Counted from the stretch's first letter, positions 49,485-63,811 are shown. The stretch is 64,000 nucleotides of DNA from Amblyomma americanum (GCF_052857255.1 NC_135507.1:73811330-73875329); one strand, 5' to 3'. The notes: generated by a model from the letters alone, not told the origin. Numbers and translations: made by a program.

Positions 49485-49668
49485 AGCCGCGTTTACATGA
49501 ATGCGACAGAAGTCGACTTCAGTCCGCTTTTTTGAGGGAAAGTGCAAAAACGTCGAGGAAGAGAGTAGAGAACGAGTCACGCCTTAACTTCTCAAAACAT
49601 GCGCTTTCGCTTTCCCTAAAAAAAAGTGGAGTGGAGTCGACTTCTGTCGCATTCATGTAAACGCGGCT
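49485..49668. mobile_element. 184-bp MITE with ~60-bp inverted repeats
   Basis: The left end AGCCGCGTTTACATGAATGC continues with GACAGAAGTCGACT. Its exact complement closes the right end, GTCGCATTCATGTAAACGCG then GCT. The arms keep pairing through the CTTTTTTGAGGGAAAG segment, leaving a loop of about 60 nt. No open reading frame and no clear target duplication are visible. Confidence 0.75.
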
Positions 49669-49994
49669 ATAACCACGCTATGAAGTCACCTAAGCAAGTG
49701 ACGACAAGGTCTAGCGAGTGTTTTTTTTTTTTTTTTCGAGAAGCAACGCTCTCTTTCGACACCCGTGTGTTCCGGGCCTCCTTTGTTGGAGGATTTGCGG
49801 GCCGACGTAGCGTTTTTCGTCTACGATGAGGACATCGTACTGGGAACGCACACTCCTCGCGTGTTGGCCTTCGCCATTGAATGCACTGTGGGTTTTCCTG
49901 CAGGCGTCAGCGCTACGATCCCTTGTTCTTTGACGTCAGCGACCGTGGCGAGCAAAGCGCGAGTATGAGGCGCCAGGCTGACTTGTGGAGGAAA

Positions 49995-50208
49995 CATGCT
50001 GTCTATTAAGTGTACAGACTTTCTGTGGACAAATCTATACACTACTCCGTAGCCAGTACAAATCTTATAGACACTCATAGACAATCTATAGATTTATGGC
50101 TACACACTCTTGGTATTCTTTTTCTACAGACTGTCTGTATACTATGATTTAACAAAAGGAAACGCCAATAGGAAGGCAATATAGTCTATAAGAAATCTAT
50201 AGACGATC
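49995..50208. mobile_element. Second, inverted copy of the TCTATAGAC-rich element
   Basis: Read on the minus strand this matches the element at 53262-53518 in order: ATTGCCTTCCTAT, CATAGTATA.AGACA, CCATAAATCTATAGA, then TCTATA.GATTTGTA. The terminal CCCTTACAAAAAT repeats seen in the other copy are missing, so the copy is truncated or its ends have decayed. Confidence 0.55.
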
Positions 50209-50289
50209 GCGCCTTCAGCCCGAGGTCACATTGTTATGTCATTGACCTGATTTCGTTTGGGAGGAGGCGTATTAACTTCTCTAAAGCAG

Positions 50290-50537
50290 TAATAATAATA
50301 ATTAATAATAGTTGGTTTTGGGGGAAAGGAAATGGCGCAGTATCTGTCTCGTAAATCGTTGGACACCTGAACCGCGCCGTAAGGGGAGGGATAAAGGAGG
50401 GAGTGAAAGAAGAAAGAGGTGCCGTAGTGGAGGGCTCCGGATAATTTTGACCACCTGGGGATCTTTAACGTGCACTGACATCGCACAGCACACGGGCGCC
50501 TTAGTGTTTTGCCTCCATAAAAACGCAACCGCCGCGG
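50290..50537 (-). mobile_element. 5'-truncated Ruka-like SINE, tail B
   Basis: Read on the minus strand it starts at CCGCGGCGGTTGCG just after the B box, then has the TTTTTATGGAGGCAAAACAC linker, the core, tail B and a (TTA)n 3' end. No target duplication is obvious. Confidence 0.85.
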
Positions 50538-51172
50538 GTACGTTCTGTGTTTTCGGCGTGGCGTTTGTTTACTGCTTGTTCGTATACTGTTTGTTCCGAA
50601 CCGACGTAAACGGGGTGAGTCGCGTGTCGACCAAAACTAGGGAAATAATAACTTAACGATGAGGCCGTTGTTTGCTTTTTAATGAGTTTGAGGCAGCAGA
50701 GTATACAAGAAGTGAACAATCGGCGTCGGCGCTACCCACACAAATTTGTTGCGCCTACAATATACATTGCCGTAAAGCTGTTCTAAACATCAGTGTTATG
50801 CTTAAAGGAACACAGACGCGAGAATTTTGCTTGGACGCTTTCTTCTTACAAAGAGGAACTTGCACTGAAGTTTGCGGTGCCGATTGCAGCGCCATAACAC
50901 ACTGCCTAGCGAGAAGAGCAAGCAGTTTTGGGTACTACTATTAGTACTTTTCCGCGCCGAGCCTCCGCACTCTGTCGAAGGCGCACGTGCCGTGCGTCAG
51001 CTATCTGGGCTACGCCGAGAGAAGCTAGGCAATGAATGCTGTCAGCCAAACGCGGGTGTCTAATCGCGCAGAATGTGTTCTCGCGTTTGCAGTGGCCCAA
51101 GCGGCTGACACAAGCAGTTTTGAGTCACCGAATGGAACAATTGCAGTGCCACCTTGGCAGCGCAGGTTCCCC

Positions 51173-51598
51173 AATGATGCGTTAGGCATTAGCGTGCATG
51201 GATCACTCCACTGTGTCACCTTACGACCGCTAAATAATTTACAGTTGAATTCCTTCTTGATACTGTGACGGTTTTGAGTTCATCAACCGAAAGATGGGTG
51301 TGACGTGTAGTTGCGTGTCTAGGTCGCATGAGGCATGGAAAAAAAAAGCTAGCAATCGCTGATACGCACATTTAATTCAGTGCTTGAAAACCTGTAATTA
51401 CAACAAATGACGTATCAGTGATTATACTGTAGATTTTTTTATGCCTCATATGACCTAAACACACCTTACGCGTCACAGCCATCATTCGATCGATGCAATC
51501 GAAACCGCGTGAGAGAAGAAATTCAGTTATAAATTATTTAGCGGCCGTAGGCGATTATCAATTGGAAATCCATGCGTTCCAGTGCCTTATGCATCATT
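51173..51598. mobile_element. Long imperfect inverted repeat (foldback element), ~426 bp
   Basis: The left arm (51173-51366) and right arm (51411-51598) pair along most of their length. Anchors are AATGATGC/GCATCATT at the outside, CCGCTAAATAATTT against its complement at about 51228 and 51530, GCATGAGGCAT against ATGCCTCATATG in the middle, and GATACG/CGTATC at the inside. The loop is 51367-51410. Weak pairing may continue to about 51150 and 51625. No gene is inside. A transcript through it would form a hairpin with nearly 190-nt arms. It could be a foldback DNA transposon or a locally inverted duplication. Confidence 0.75.
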
Positions 51599-53261
51599 AA
51601 ACTGAAGAAAACGTGCCACTAAAATGCACCGCTTTATGCACTCAGCCTCAGATTACTTAGGCACACAACAGTTCAGAGTCAGATCCTGTATAGTTACCAG
51701 CAAGACTTTGATTTGAGCTAGTTGGTTGTAGCATGACATGGTTTACGCAAAAAGCGTATCGACGCTAAAAGACGGAGACAACACACACGAGCCAGGACTG
51801 GCGCATTGTTTCTGTCTGCGGATAGCCTGCTATAGAACGCCAGAATAAGGGCGCTTCGCCGTGGTCTGCAGTTTGATCTCCGCTTTCAGTTTTCGCCGGA
51901 TGAAAAAGGAGGAATAATCAAACAAACAACATAAAAAGACGCATGAGAACACTCGCTCGACCATCCGCACGTATCGCACCACCACCACTCTGGCACCTTT
52001 CCGACTTCCTGCGCACGATAGACCGCTCATGCTTCCATGGCCCTACAGATCTTTACTTTTAATTGATCCCCCTTCCCCTTTTCAGAGCCGTCGTGGGGGC
52101 CACCCTCGCCATTTCCTCGGGCGCATACCACCGCCAGAGAGCACCACCGCGGACTGGAAGTTGTGAATGGATTTCCCGTATACACGTGTACGCGCCTTAG
52201 CGTAGTACGTGCTGCGCGCGTAGTGCATGCGCAGGTAAACATACAGCTGCGAGCGTGTGTAGCGGGGCGTTGCGTGGGAAACCTGCCTCACCTTCTCACA
52301 CTTTTACGTGGCTCCGCTCGTCTTTTCATCGTGACAACGCGCCCCCCATCCTTCGACTCCCATCCGCGCACGGCGGTAGAAGAGGAGCCGGTCGGGCAGC
52401 CCAGCCAGCGAGCTTTTCTTTTCCAATCCGAGGAGCGGCAGAAAGACTGCTTCTTCGATCGCTTCAGCTGCGCGGTTGTTGCTTGTATTTTCCGTTTCCC
52501 AGTTTCCGGAGGGGGCAGCCCTTTAAATGGGAGAAGACGCCGGGTCCCTTCCACCTGTCAGAGCCATTCACGCTTCCTGCTCTCTCTCCCCCCGCCGAAG
52601 AGGAGGAGGAGGAGGGGAAAGATGGGGGGTTGCGCATGTAGATAGGCTCGTTGTGCACGTTGGCGTGTGTCGTAGCAGTTCTTGCCATTTTGCAACCGCA
52701 TTCCTTTCCTGCGGGTTTTCGCCACGGACAGGTTAAGTGCGCGTCGAAGCTCCGCCTATGTACACGTCTGCCATATTTATTTATATTTATTTATTATGCA
52801 TACTTTGAAGGCCCGTAGGAACCACAGAAAGAAATGGCGACTTTGTTACGTAAGTTGCAGAACAAAAAAAAAACAGCTGTTTCTCCGTGAGAAGGAAATA
52901 TACAATTGCTAAAGCCTTTCTTTTGCTACGTAAAGGAAAAGCTAATCACAAGGCGAAGCGGTGAACGCAAGAAATTGGATGTGTCTGACGCGGTGGAGGG
53001 AATGAAAAATTGAAATACTCGATTTCGTTTACTCCTATGATTGGTTAGCGTATAGTAACATTGAGCCCCGCGAGCCATAGGCTGCTGTTGCCAACCGATG
53101 CATTTTTGAGTTGTGTCCTACTAAAAAAGATGTTCGTTTACGTCTGGCCGTTTTTCACTACGCCGACCCGAAGCCGTTCGAACAGAGTACGATTGCGCAG
53201 AGCGGCCGATCGTTGGACGTCACGTTTGACAGCTAGCGCGCGACGTCATTCGCCAGGTCTG

Positions 53262-53518
53262 CCCTTACAAAAATGGTCTATATATAGTCCATAGACTTCG
53301 TATAGACTCTATTGCCTTCCTATGGATATTGCTTTATGTCTATTCATAGTATATAGACAAAAGTCTACTAAAAGTCTATGGCCATAAATCTATAGACTGT
53401 CTACAGGCTCTATAGGATTTGTATTGCCTATAGACTGTTCTCTAGGGTTTGTCTATAGACTTTATAGACACAAGTCTATGGACAGTCTATAGACTGACTA
53501 CAGAAATTTTTGTAAGGG
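53262..53518. mobile_element. MITE with CCCTTACAAAAAT terminal repeats and TCTATAGAC interior
   Basis: The ends are 13-bp inverted repeats, CCCTTACAAAAAT at 53262-53274 and ATTTTTGTAAGGG at 53506-53518. The AT-rich interior is built of many short copies of TCTATAGAC and variants in both orientations, so it is highly self-complementary. A second copy in opposite orientation lies at 49995-50208. There is no coding capacity. Confidence 0.65.
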
Positions 53519-54302
53519 TGGAATCATAAGCTCGACCGGAACTGGCTGAACTGGCGAAGATACGAAAGGATCGACCTCTAAAAAGAATATTCGCAAAATG
53601 CAGTTGCCTGTCGTGGAAAAGGCAGGTAGTTTGCATAGTCGCACCAAGAACACCGACCTCCTTTCCACTAAGGAAGGGTCATCGGAGGGCTCGCCAGAGT
53701 TCAGGGCCACCGCCCTGAGGTTGGAAACGTACTCCTCTGGGAAACCAGCGCGGGAGCAGGTCTCGGCACGTTGCTCCGCGGCAACCAGCCTGGGACTTCC
53801 GGTCGGCCCAGCATGCGCAGAATGCGCTCAGTGTTCGGTGAACAAGGCAAGCTCGGGCTGGACCCTCCCCTCCCCAATCCGATCTCCGACCCCGGCCCCC
53901 GACCCTCCGCATTTTTGCCCCAAAAGACAGGAAACGGCTTCCCACTTTTGCCACAAAAATAAAAATAAATAAATAAAATAAAGCGGAGGCAGAGAAGGTA
54001 TGGAGGAGGGAACAGCTGCCCCTGTCCGCCCTGATCAGGTGGTGGCCCAGGGAAAGCACTTGCAAAGGCAAACAAGTGGCTGCTCCTATTTTTACAGAAT
54101 ATACTGCATGCGTATACAGGCGTGAGGTGCCATTCCCACTCCGCAAGTCTTGGAGCCAGCGGCCGGCACGATCACTGTTTCTGCCATGTCTGTGTCGACG
54201 GCGTGTGCTAAAGGCTAACGCGCTGCTCAGTGTGCTTTACACAATTTGTCTTTGGTGCGTTATGCAGTCGCGAGATGGTATAACTCAGTAGCAGAGAACA
54301 GC

Positions 54303-54548
54303 AGCGGTGGCTAGGTCGTCTGAGAATCCGCCTCGCACGCTGGAGGTGCGGGGTTCGATCCCCAGTGGCACCATGTACCCACCGTTGATTCAGTGCGGTA
54401 CAAGGCTACAAGCTTTCCCCTGAACTTGTGCTCGGCTTATCTGGAGTGCGGTACTTGGAACCTGGGTCTCTGATCCCACCTCGAGTAGAGAAAAATACCT
54501 TGTGCCATGACGCTCTTTGGACAAAGTGGACCTTGCTAAATTAAAAAA
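54303..54548 (+). mobile_element. tRNA-derived SINE, second family, contiguous copy
   Basis: The tRNA-like head GTGCGGGGTTCGATCCCCAG (B box) followed by TGGCACC leads into GTACCCACCGTTGATTCAG, ACAAGCTTTCCCCTGAACTT, GTGCTCGGCTTATCTGGAG and ATACCTTGTGCCATGACGCT. The body is unrelated to the Ruka-like core. It ends in an A-rich stretch. The same body occurs, interrupted, at 62851-63322. Confidence 0.75.
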
Positions 54549-57030
54549 AAGAAAAATCAATCGGTATAAGGTGCTGCGCAAAAAATAATGTGACGTCGTC
54601 TGAGTAGGTATAGTTATGATAGCGGAGAACCAGCTTTTCGAGAATAGGAACCTGGGATAAGGAAGCATAACGAATGATAAAGGCACTAGCAGGAATTACA
54701 CGAAACCTTACGAACTATAGAGTTCGGGATAAGCGAGCAGACAGGCAAAGCTGGGCAGGTCAGGTGCTCGAAACCTAATCATATCAAGTACGTACACTGT
54801 TGAGCAGGCAGTGTTCGGTAGACGTGCCATGCAACGTGAGAGAAGGCCTAGGTAGCAGACTAGCAGGCGTTCCCCAGACTGCCTGCCCGTCGAAAGCGGG
54901 AACCATATACAGTGCTGTTTCGTGAGACAGGAATTTCGCCTCTTTTCCACGGGAATCCCGGATTCGACCGTTTCCCTTCATGGCGGTCTGGAAACGGAAG
55001 GACCTGCCCCTTCCTTCCGAAAGCTCCCCTCGGCCCCCAGCTTTGCCCCGACCGGGAACTTTTATTTTCCTGGTTTTATTTTTGCTCCCACTCCTCGCTC
55101 TCATTTCTGGCTTCCCTTTAAACGTCGCCCCGCTCTCTAACCTGCTCGTACCAAGGAAAATCGCAAATAAGACCGGCAGTAAGACCGAAAACAAACTAAA
55201 TAAAAAAGAATAAACAACTGAATGACCCCCCCCCCCTCTTTCTTGGGAGTTTCTATAAATAGTATACGGCCAGCAACGAGGCTCTTCCCGCTTTCTTCCA
55301 GCTTTGCAACGAACTCGGGCGCGCAGTTCAAATAATAAAACGCAAATGCAAAAATGAAGGCAAATACAGACTCGCCAGTAACTACCCTCCCCACCGATAC
55401 CCGATTCCACCGTATTATAGGCCGCGGGCTCGAGGTTTTTGGCGAAAAATATACAATCTCCGCATGGGCGCCCGCCTTTCCTCTCACCCCCCCCCCCCCC
55501 CCCCCTTTTTCTCCTCCTCAACAGCGGGTGAGAGCGCTCGAGAACCAAGCTGCGTTTGTGTGTGCGTGCGAGTAGAGACGCGGCGACTAGACTGGTGGTG
55601 GTTGTTGCTATGAGGGGTGGGGGGGGGGGGGGGGATAGTCCACTAGACGCACGCAAAACTGCGACAGCTGCAGCCACTCCTCCGCCTCCTCCTCCTCCTC
55701 CTTGCATACGGGCCTCGTTCATCCGCAAGACCGAGAGGCCACGGCGGAAGAAGAGACGGGGCCGCGCGTTTGCCGGGTCCTGCGTTTTCATTGAGAAAAA
55801 TCGCTGCAAAGCCCTCGGCCCCGCCGACATCTTGGAAACCCACGGTCGAAGCCACCACGAGAAAGAAGGTTGCCCAGCGAGCGATTCAGAGCTCTGCGAG
55901 TGGAGGAGGCGAGGCCCTCTGTCTTTCCTCCTCTCCCCCACACGCGGCTACCGCTCCCCTCCAGAGCTAGTAGTAGCGCAGGAACCTGCGAGCGCTGCTG
56001 ACAGGTCCCTCGGACGAAACAGCTGTTGATTTTTACGCACAGTGCGGCGCGACACGCATGAATGGAAAAGCGCCCCAGGGAGAGGAGGAGGGTGGTGAGG
56101 GTGAGGGGAAGCAACACGGACGCCGAACGCGGCAGGTCTCATTCCAAAGCGACCATTTTTTGAAGCGAAAGCTTCAGGGCAGCGTCACTGCAGTCACGTG
56201 ACAGGCCATGTGACCTACTGACGTCATCACAATCTGCCCACCGTGGCAGGTGGCAAGTGTGCCCCATCGGGCATTTCATCGACGCGTTACAGACAATCCG
56301 TTCGGCAGTGTGTGTGGCGTTTGTGAACGTAGCCATGCAAATGCTTCTCACCAGGGTTAACCAAAGTTTAAACCACGACAAATTTTTTTTTGTCGCGTTG
56401 TTAGCGACAGGTATCGGTGCAAGGCGACGCAGTGCAGAGCGACCCCATCCAGAAGACCGGAAACACGGAGAAGCCGAGACAATGGGACGAATGCTGCATG
56501 GTAATGCGTACGTGTTTCCGCGGGGAGTGGAGAAACACGAAACTGTGTCAAAGGAAAGCTATGCGTTCACGCGTAGCTGCAAGCTTTGCGTGCCGATGTT
56601 CACTGCACCGGATTCACAAGTCGTAAGACGAAGGAGTTACGCGTCAATAATTTCAGTCTTTACGTTTTCTTTTCGCTCGCGAACGAGTACAAAACAGCGA
56701 GACAAAACGACACCAAAACAAAACAGCGCGCCACGACGCTTCCTTATAACGAAGGTCTGTCGGCTCCAGACTGACGACATTACAGAATCAATCGCCGAAA
56801 CACTGCGTTTTCGGGCCAGAAATGCGTTATCTGTCACGAGGTTGTTAAATCATCATCTCTTGACTCCCTGACCTCCTGGATGACCTCCATACGATACAGC
56901 TGTCGGTGGAACCAAGTTTCATCGACTCCGTATTCAAACGACGCAACTCGCTAGTGCATGGCTTCGGGTGGAATATTGCGAAACAAACAAACAAACAAAC
57001 AAAGTAACTTATCTAATAACTGACTGACTG
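54549..57030. other. CpG- and purine-rich unique sequence, no gene accepted
   Basis: The minus strand is open for 385 codons (54784-55941), the longest frame not made of pure microsatellite. It crosses G/C homopolymers and glycine/proline runs and has no recognisable domain or conserved block. It is treated as compositional. Confidence 0.45.
55487..55634. repeat. Poly(C) C19 and poly(G) G16 pair
   Basis: C19 at 55487-55505 and G16 at 55619-55634 are complementary and 113 nt apart. Confidence 0.95.
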
Positions 57031-57242
57031 ACTAACAAACAAAAACTTCAAGCAAGCAAGCAAAATGATTCAAGCGCAACTTCAAAGGATGCGCTAGTTC
57101 TGCAGCTAGCCTAAATGCGCAATTGCCGGGCGTGACTAACAAACAAACAAGCAAGCATGCAAGCAAGCAAAATGATTCAAGTGCAACTTCAAGAGATGCG
57201 TTGGCTCTGTAGCTAGCCTAAATGCGCAACTGCCGGGCGCGT
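57031..57242. repeat. Tandem duplication, ~104-bp unit
   Basis: Unit 1 is 57031-57134 and unit 2 is 57135-57242. Both run ACTAACAAAC, AAGCAAGCAAAATGATTCAA, GCAACTTCAA, AGCTAGCCTAAATGCGCAA and TGCCGGGCG. They differ at several positions and in the number of CAAG/CAAA units. Confidence 0.85.
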
Positions 57243-57465
57243 AACGGGCCGGCCTCTCGAAGGCACGAACAACGCCGAAAGCATCCGGCCCGCTTCTGGG
57301 ACGCGTGGAGAGGTCCAAACAAAAGCGGCCCTGTCTCTCTACAGTCGCATAGTGTGCATACACAGTGCATGGACGAGCCCGGAGAACAGACCGGCTGCTA
57401 CCACGTGCACAGAGTGCGCACATAACGAGCAGACTCCGCTACGGCAGCTTCCAGCGCTCTCTCCA

Positions 57466-59972
<2,507 letters not shown>

Positions 59973-60181
59973 AAACGCTAAGGCGCCCGTGGGCTGTGCG
60001 ATGTCAGTGCACGTTAAAGATCCCCAGGTGGTCGAAATTATTCCGGAGCCTTCCACTACGGCACCTCTCTCTTGCTTTCTTCTTTCACTCCCTCCTTTAT
60101 CCCTTCCCTTACGGCGCGGTTCAAGTGTCCAACGATATGTGAGACAGATACTGCGCCATTTCCATTCCCCAAAAACCATTT
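59973..60181 (+). mobile_element. 5'-truncated Ruka-like SINE, tail B
   Basis: It begins at AAACGCTAAGGCGCCCGTGG, within a base or two of the start of the truncated copy at 46522, and continues through an intact core and tail B to CCCCAAAAACCATTTTTCC. The tRNA-like head is missing and no target duplication was found. Confidence 0.85.
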
Positions 60182-62850
60182 TTCCAATTTTCCCCATGTA
60201 TCAACCGGAAGTCTGTTCCGTGGACCACCGTCGAAACGGCGAATCTCTGGGGAAGATGCGGGGAGCAACTTGTGTATACCGTCGGTCCGGAAAATCCTTG
60301 ACAAGGAGCCAGCCAAACCGCGAAGGAATAATTTTGACACGAAAAAGAAAAAAATATGCGAGGAAAGGGGCGAATGAATGAAGAAAACATGCGAGCAAGC
60401 AACATTATTTAAAGCGAGAAAACGAAGCTCGCTGGTTTTAAATTATGGGAGAGTGCGAAAGCTCCTTTCCTCCCTCACATCCCCCCCCCCCCCCCCCCAA
60501 CACACACACACGCACACACACGCAAGCACGTACTCTAGCCAAACCCACGTCGTCGATTTGGCCGCCTTCGTCCGGCCCGTTCTCGCAGAAACTCGCGCCG
60601 CCGCGTTTCTTTTGTCTCCCACCCCTTAATGCAGCCATTATATTCCGGAAAGGAGGTGAAACCAGGCGCACGGAGTTGAGGAAGAGGGGGAGAAAGAGGA
60701 GGAGGAGGAGAGCACGGGGCTGCGTACAAACACGCGTGCGTGCCGTGCGCGCGCTATGTACCACAAGCGATTCCGAAAGCGCGCGTGAACTCTCTACGGC
60801 TGCTGCCGCCGCTTCGGTGCTCGGCGTTGCTTCCACTAGAGAATCACGCACGCGCACACGTACACGCACGCACGCACTTTGGGTTTCTGCAGCGCGCGCT
60901 AATTCGCGTAGGAAGAAGGGCGAACGGCCGCCCCCGCGCCATCTCTGAGTGCCTAGCTTGCTTCCTTCCACGCGTCGCCGCCGACCGCCCTGGGAACCAG
61001 GTTGGTTTCGCTCGCCTGAGCTCCGCCGAGCGTCTATGCCTATATCCTATGTACGCGTATACGCTGTGGAAGCGCACGGAAACGTACTCACCTATGCGAG
61101 CACGCACGCAAAACGGACGCAGCCCGGTTGTGGAGCTATTGTTCTACCTTCTGTTGTTTTTGCCTCGGGTAGGGAATAATTTTTTTTTCTTTTCCGGTCT
61201 TCCTCCGCTATTTTCGAAAGCGGCTAATATGCCACGTGTACCGAAGTAGTGGAGGATTTTCCTCTCGACCACCTTTAATTCTGTTTTCGAAGTATTCCGC
61301 GGTATAGGTAATGCGAGCCGTGTATTTCGAAGCAAACAACGGACCCCTTACTGTGGTCTCCAGCACGTGGTGCGTTCTGGCTCGTTTCCTATTACTTCTG
61401 TCCAACACCACCTCGTCCGGCTCCAGCATTCGAGAGCTGGAATTTCTCAGTCACTGGAGACATAAGCACCCTTGTTTTGAGAAAGTACTGTGACACCCTC
61501 CTTTTCTATACGTCCATGCATCGTTGCACTACAGCATCGAGTGTCGAGAATATTGTCGCTGATATTTTTAGCTGATGCCGTTCGCAGCAACTTGTACGCA
61601 GTATACTTGGAATAGTAAACAACAACACCAACAACGACAGAGCGTCTCTTTTGTTTTTCTCTTTCTGGGCTATTATTTCTTCCATTCCAAAAAAAGTTCT
61701 GCACCATCTCGCCCATATACAAAGTTTTTGCTAAACGACAACAACAATATTTTCCACTGAAGTAAACGCCATATAAGAACGATAAAGAAAAGGCAGCTGT
61801 ACGGGCCTAAGCCGCGCCCACCTCTTGCAGGCCCACCTGGGGCTGACTGTTATTTCTTCCTCCACACTGCAGGTGCTGCCCCCTTTTTGTTCACCTTCTT
61901 TCATTCCCAACACCCATCCCAGCATGACTCCGGTGTGCACACGTAAAGGAGAAAGACAAGGGGGCGTTGCTCAAATCGGCGTGCGCAAAGGGTTGTCAGG
62001 GGCCCATCGAAGGGACAAAAGAGTGCACGGTCCGAGGTGAACAGCTCGCGTGCATGCACCACCCGCAAACAGCTCGCGCGCAGTGGCCACGGGCTTGTTC
62101 AAAGCAGTGTCTATACACGCAGGGTTTCGCGCGTCTTCACGCCCCCCTTCCCCCCCTCCTATTCAGCACCTAAGGCTGCTTCTGTGCGACGCAGACAACA
62201 GCGAGTTGCATGGTGCGCAAAGTTTGCATCAAGGCAAATTTTATCCTCCTCCTCCTGCATCAAAGCAGACGAGCCTTTTCTTTTTTTGTTCCCCTTGGAG
62301 CACCCCACGGACATTCAAAGAGCGTCCCTACGATGAAGCGCTCGCGTGCGTGCACCGACATCTTGCCGGCTTGATAACTATAAACACGAGTTCTATAAAC
62401 TATATAGCCGAAGAGGGTCGCGGTGCAGCTGGCTTGCGTGAGCTGTGTTCAGCGACGCCCCGCGTTTTATTGCACGCATCACGTCCTATTGCGTTCGCGT
62501 TCAAACGCGCGCGAATTCTATCGCGTTATATAGGGGGCGCGCCTGCGCTATAGTTATCTTATTCGCCGCCAGGTTTACAGGACGAGAACAGCTGTACAGC
62601 AGCGTGGCGCTGCGAATTTCTCAAGGCCGCTCACCTACCAGACGAACTACTGGCATTGAAGAGACCGCAGAAAGGGCTCATCCGTGCACTTGAAGACACC
62701 GAAGAAGAGAAAAAAAAACAAGCAAACAAAATGCTTGGATATATGCTGCAGTCGAAGTGTTGTTTATTTTTTTCACATAACCCGTCACCTGTGTATACTC
62801 GGCCTTTATCGCGCTGCATCACTTCACATGTGCTTTACTCATTTCTTATG
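60182..62850. other. Unique sequence upstream of the exon region, no exon recognised
   Basis: Contains C18, AC-rich patches and CpG-rich DNA (60500-61100). If the 63608 exon is an internal exon, an upstream exon could lie here, but no signal-peptide-like frame with a good donor site stood out. Confidence 0.4.
60481..60498. repeat. Poly(C) run, C18
   Basis: Eighteen consecutive C followed by (AC)n-like sequence. Confidence 0.97.
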
Positions 62851-63139
<289 letters not shown>

Positions 63140-63163
63140 TATATATATATACACACATACATA

Positions 63164-63322
63164 CAATGGGTACAAGCTTTCCCCAGGTCTGGTGTTCGGC
63201 TTATTTAGGGTGAAATGCCGGGGAAATGGGTCTTTGACGCCACCTTGAATAATCGAAAAATACCTTGTGCCATGGCGCTGTTTTGCCGTATATGCCCTGG
63301 CGCCATAGAAATCCATAATCAC
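63164..63322 (+). mobile_element. Second-family SINE, 3' part (interrupted copy)
   Basis: CAATGGGTACAAGCTTTCCC, GTGTTCGGCTTATTTAGGG, ATACCTTGTGCCATGGCGCT and then GCCCTGGCGCCATAGAAATC continue the body that stopped at 62936, in the same order as the contiguous copy at 54303. Confidence 0.8.
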
Positions 63323-63607
63323 CATCATGTCCGTACGAATTACCACTACGGTCCTTGTGTCTTCGCACTTTTCAACAAGCCCAATTCAGCCTTTTCTCAT
63401 TTCGTTCATTCTTTAGAATAGAACTACACCGTCCGTGTCGACCAAGCCTCTGCTCCCGCAAGGAGCAAAGTATACTGTATATGTATACAGACCGCTCCAT
63501 ATAGCCGTGTATACTGCGAGGTGTTCTGTCCATGTCACTGCACCGTATATATACCGTGCACGGGTGTACTCAACGTCTTCCTCCCTCCCTTGTCCACTTT
63601 TGCGCAG

Positions 63608-63788
63608 GTTCGGCAGTGTGCTACTTCCCCGTGGAACTGCACGGAACTTTCCTGATGCAGACGCAGGCGACGGCCGCCTACGGCGGCTCGGTGGTGTCCT
63701 ACTCGGAGATCACCGTCGAGGTGGACGCCATCCCGCCCTGGGGGCGATGTCACCGCCGCCGAGGTCACCACGTCATCCTCAAGGACAG
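63608..63788 (+). CDS. Internal coding exon, DUF7044-like extracellular domain (partial gene)
   Basis: This is the only convincing protein-coding exon. A pyrimidine-rich stretch ending TTTTGCGCAG precedes it and AG|GTACGG follows, so both splice sites are good. It is 181 nt, read with 2 nt of a split codon at each end, and uses GC-ending codons (GTG, CTG, CTC, GCC). The ~59 residues open SAVCYFPVELHGTF and later contain SYSEITVEVDAIPPWGRCH and then HHVILKD. The pattern C-x-F-P-x4-G-x-F...W-G-x-C...VILKD resembles the N-terminal DUF7044 domain of uncharacterised secreted or membrane arthropod proteins; this comparison is from memory. The exon with the signal peptide and the following cysteine-rich exons are not visible, so they are upstream at an unknown distance or beyond the window. 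The acceptor could instead be the CGGCAG at 63616. A palindromic transposon begins about 24 nt past the donor. Function is unknown. Confidence 0.6.
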
Positions 63789-63811
63789 GTACGGGTGCAC
63801 GCTGTACTTGG

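Noticed and set aside
49765..49968. 67-codon plus-strand frame beginning MCSGPPLLEDLRADVAFF
   Set aside because: Looks protein-like at first, but there is no convincing splice site or domain and the minus strand is equally open.
54784..55941. 385-codon open frame on the minus strand
   Set aside because: It runs through G16 and C19 homopolymers and glycine/proline/serine-rich low complexity, overlaps equally open frames on the other strand, and has no recognisable domain.
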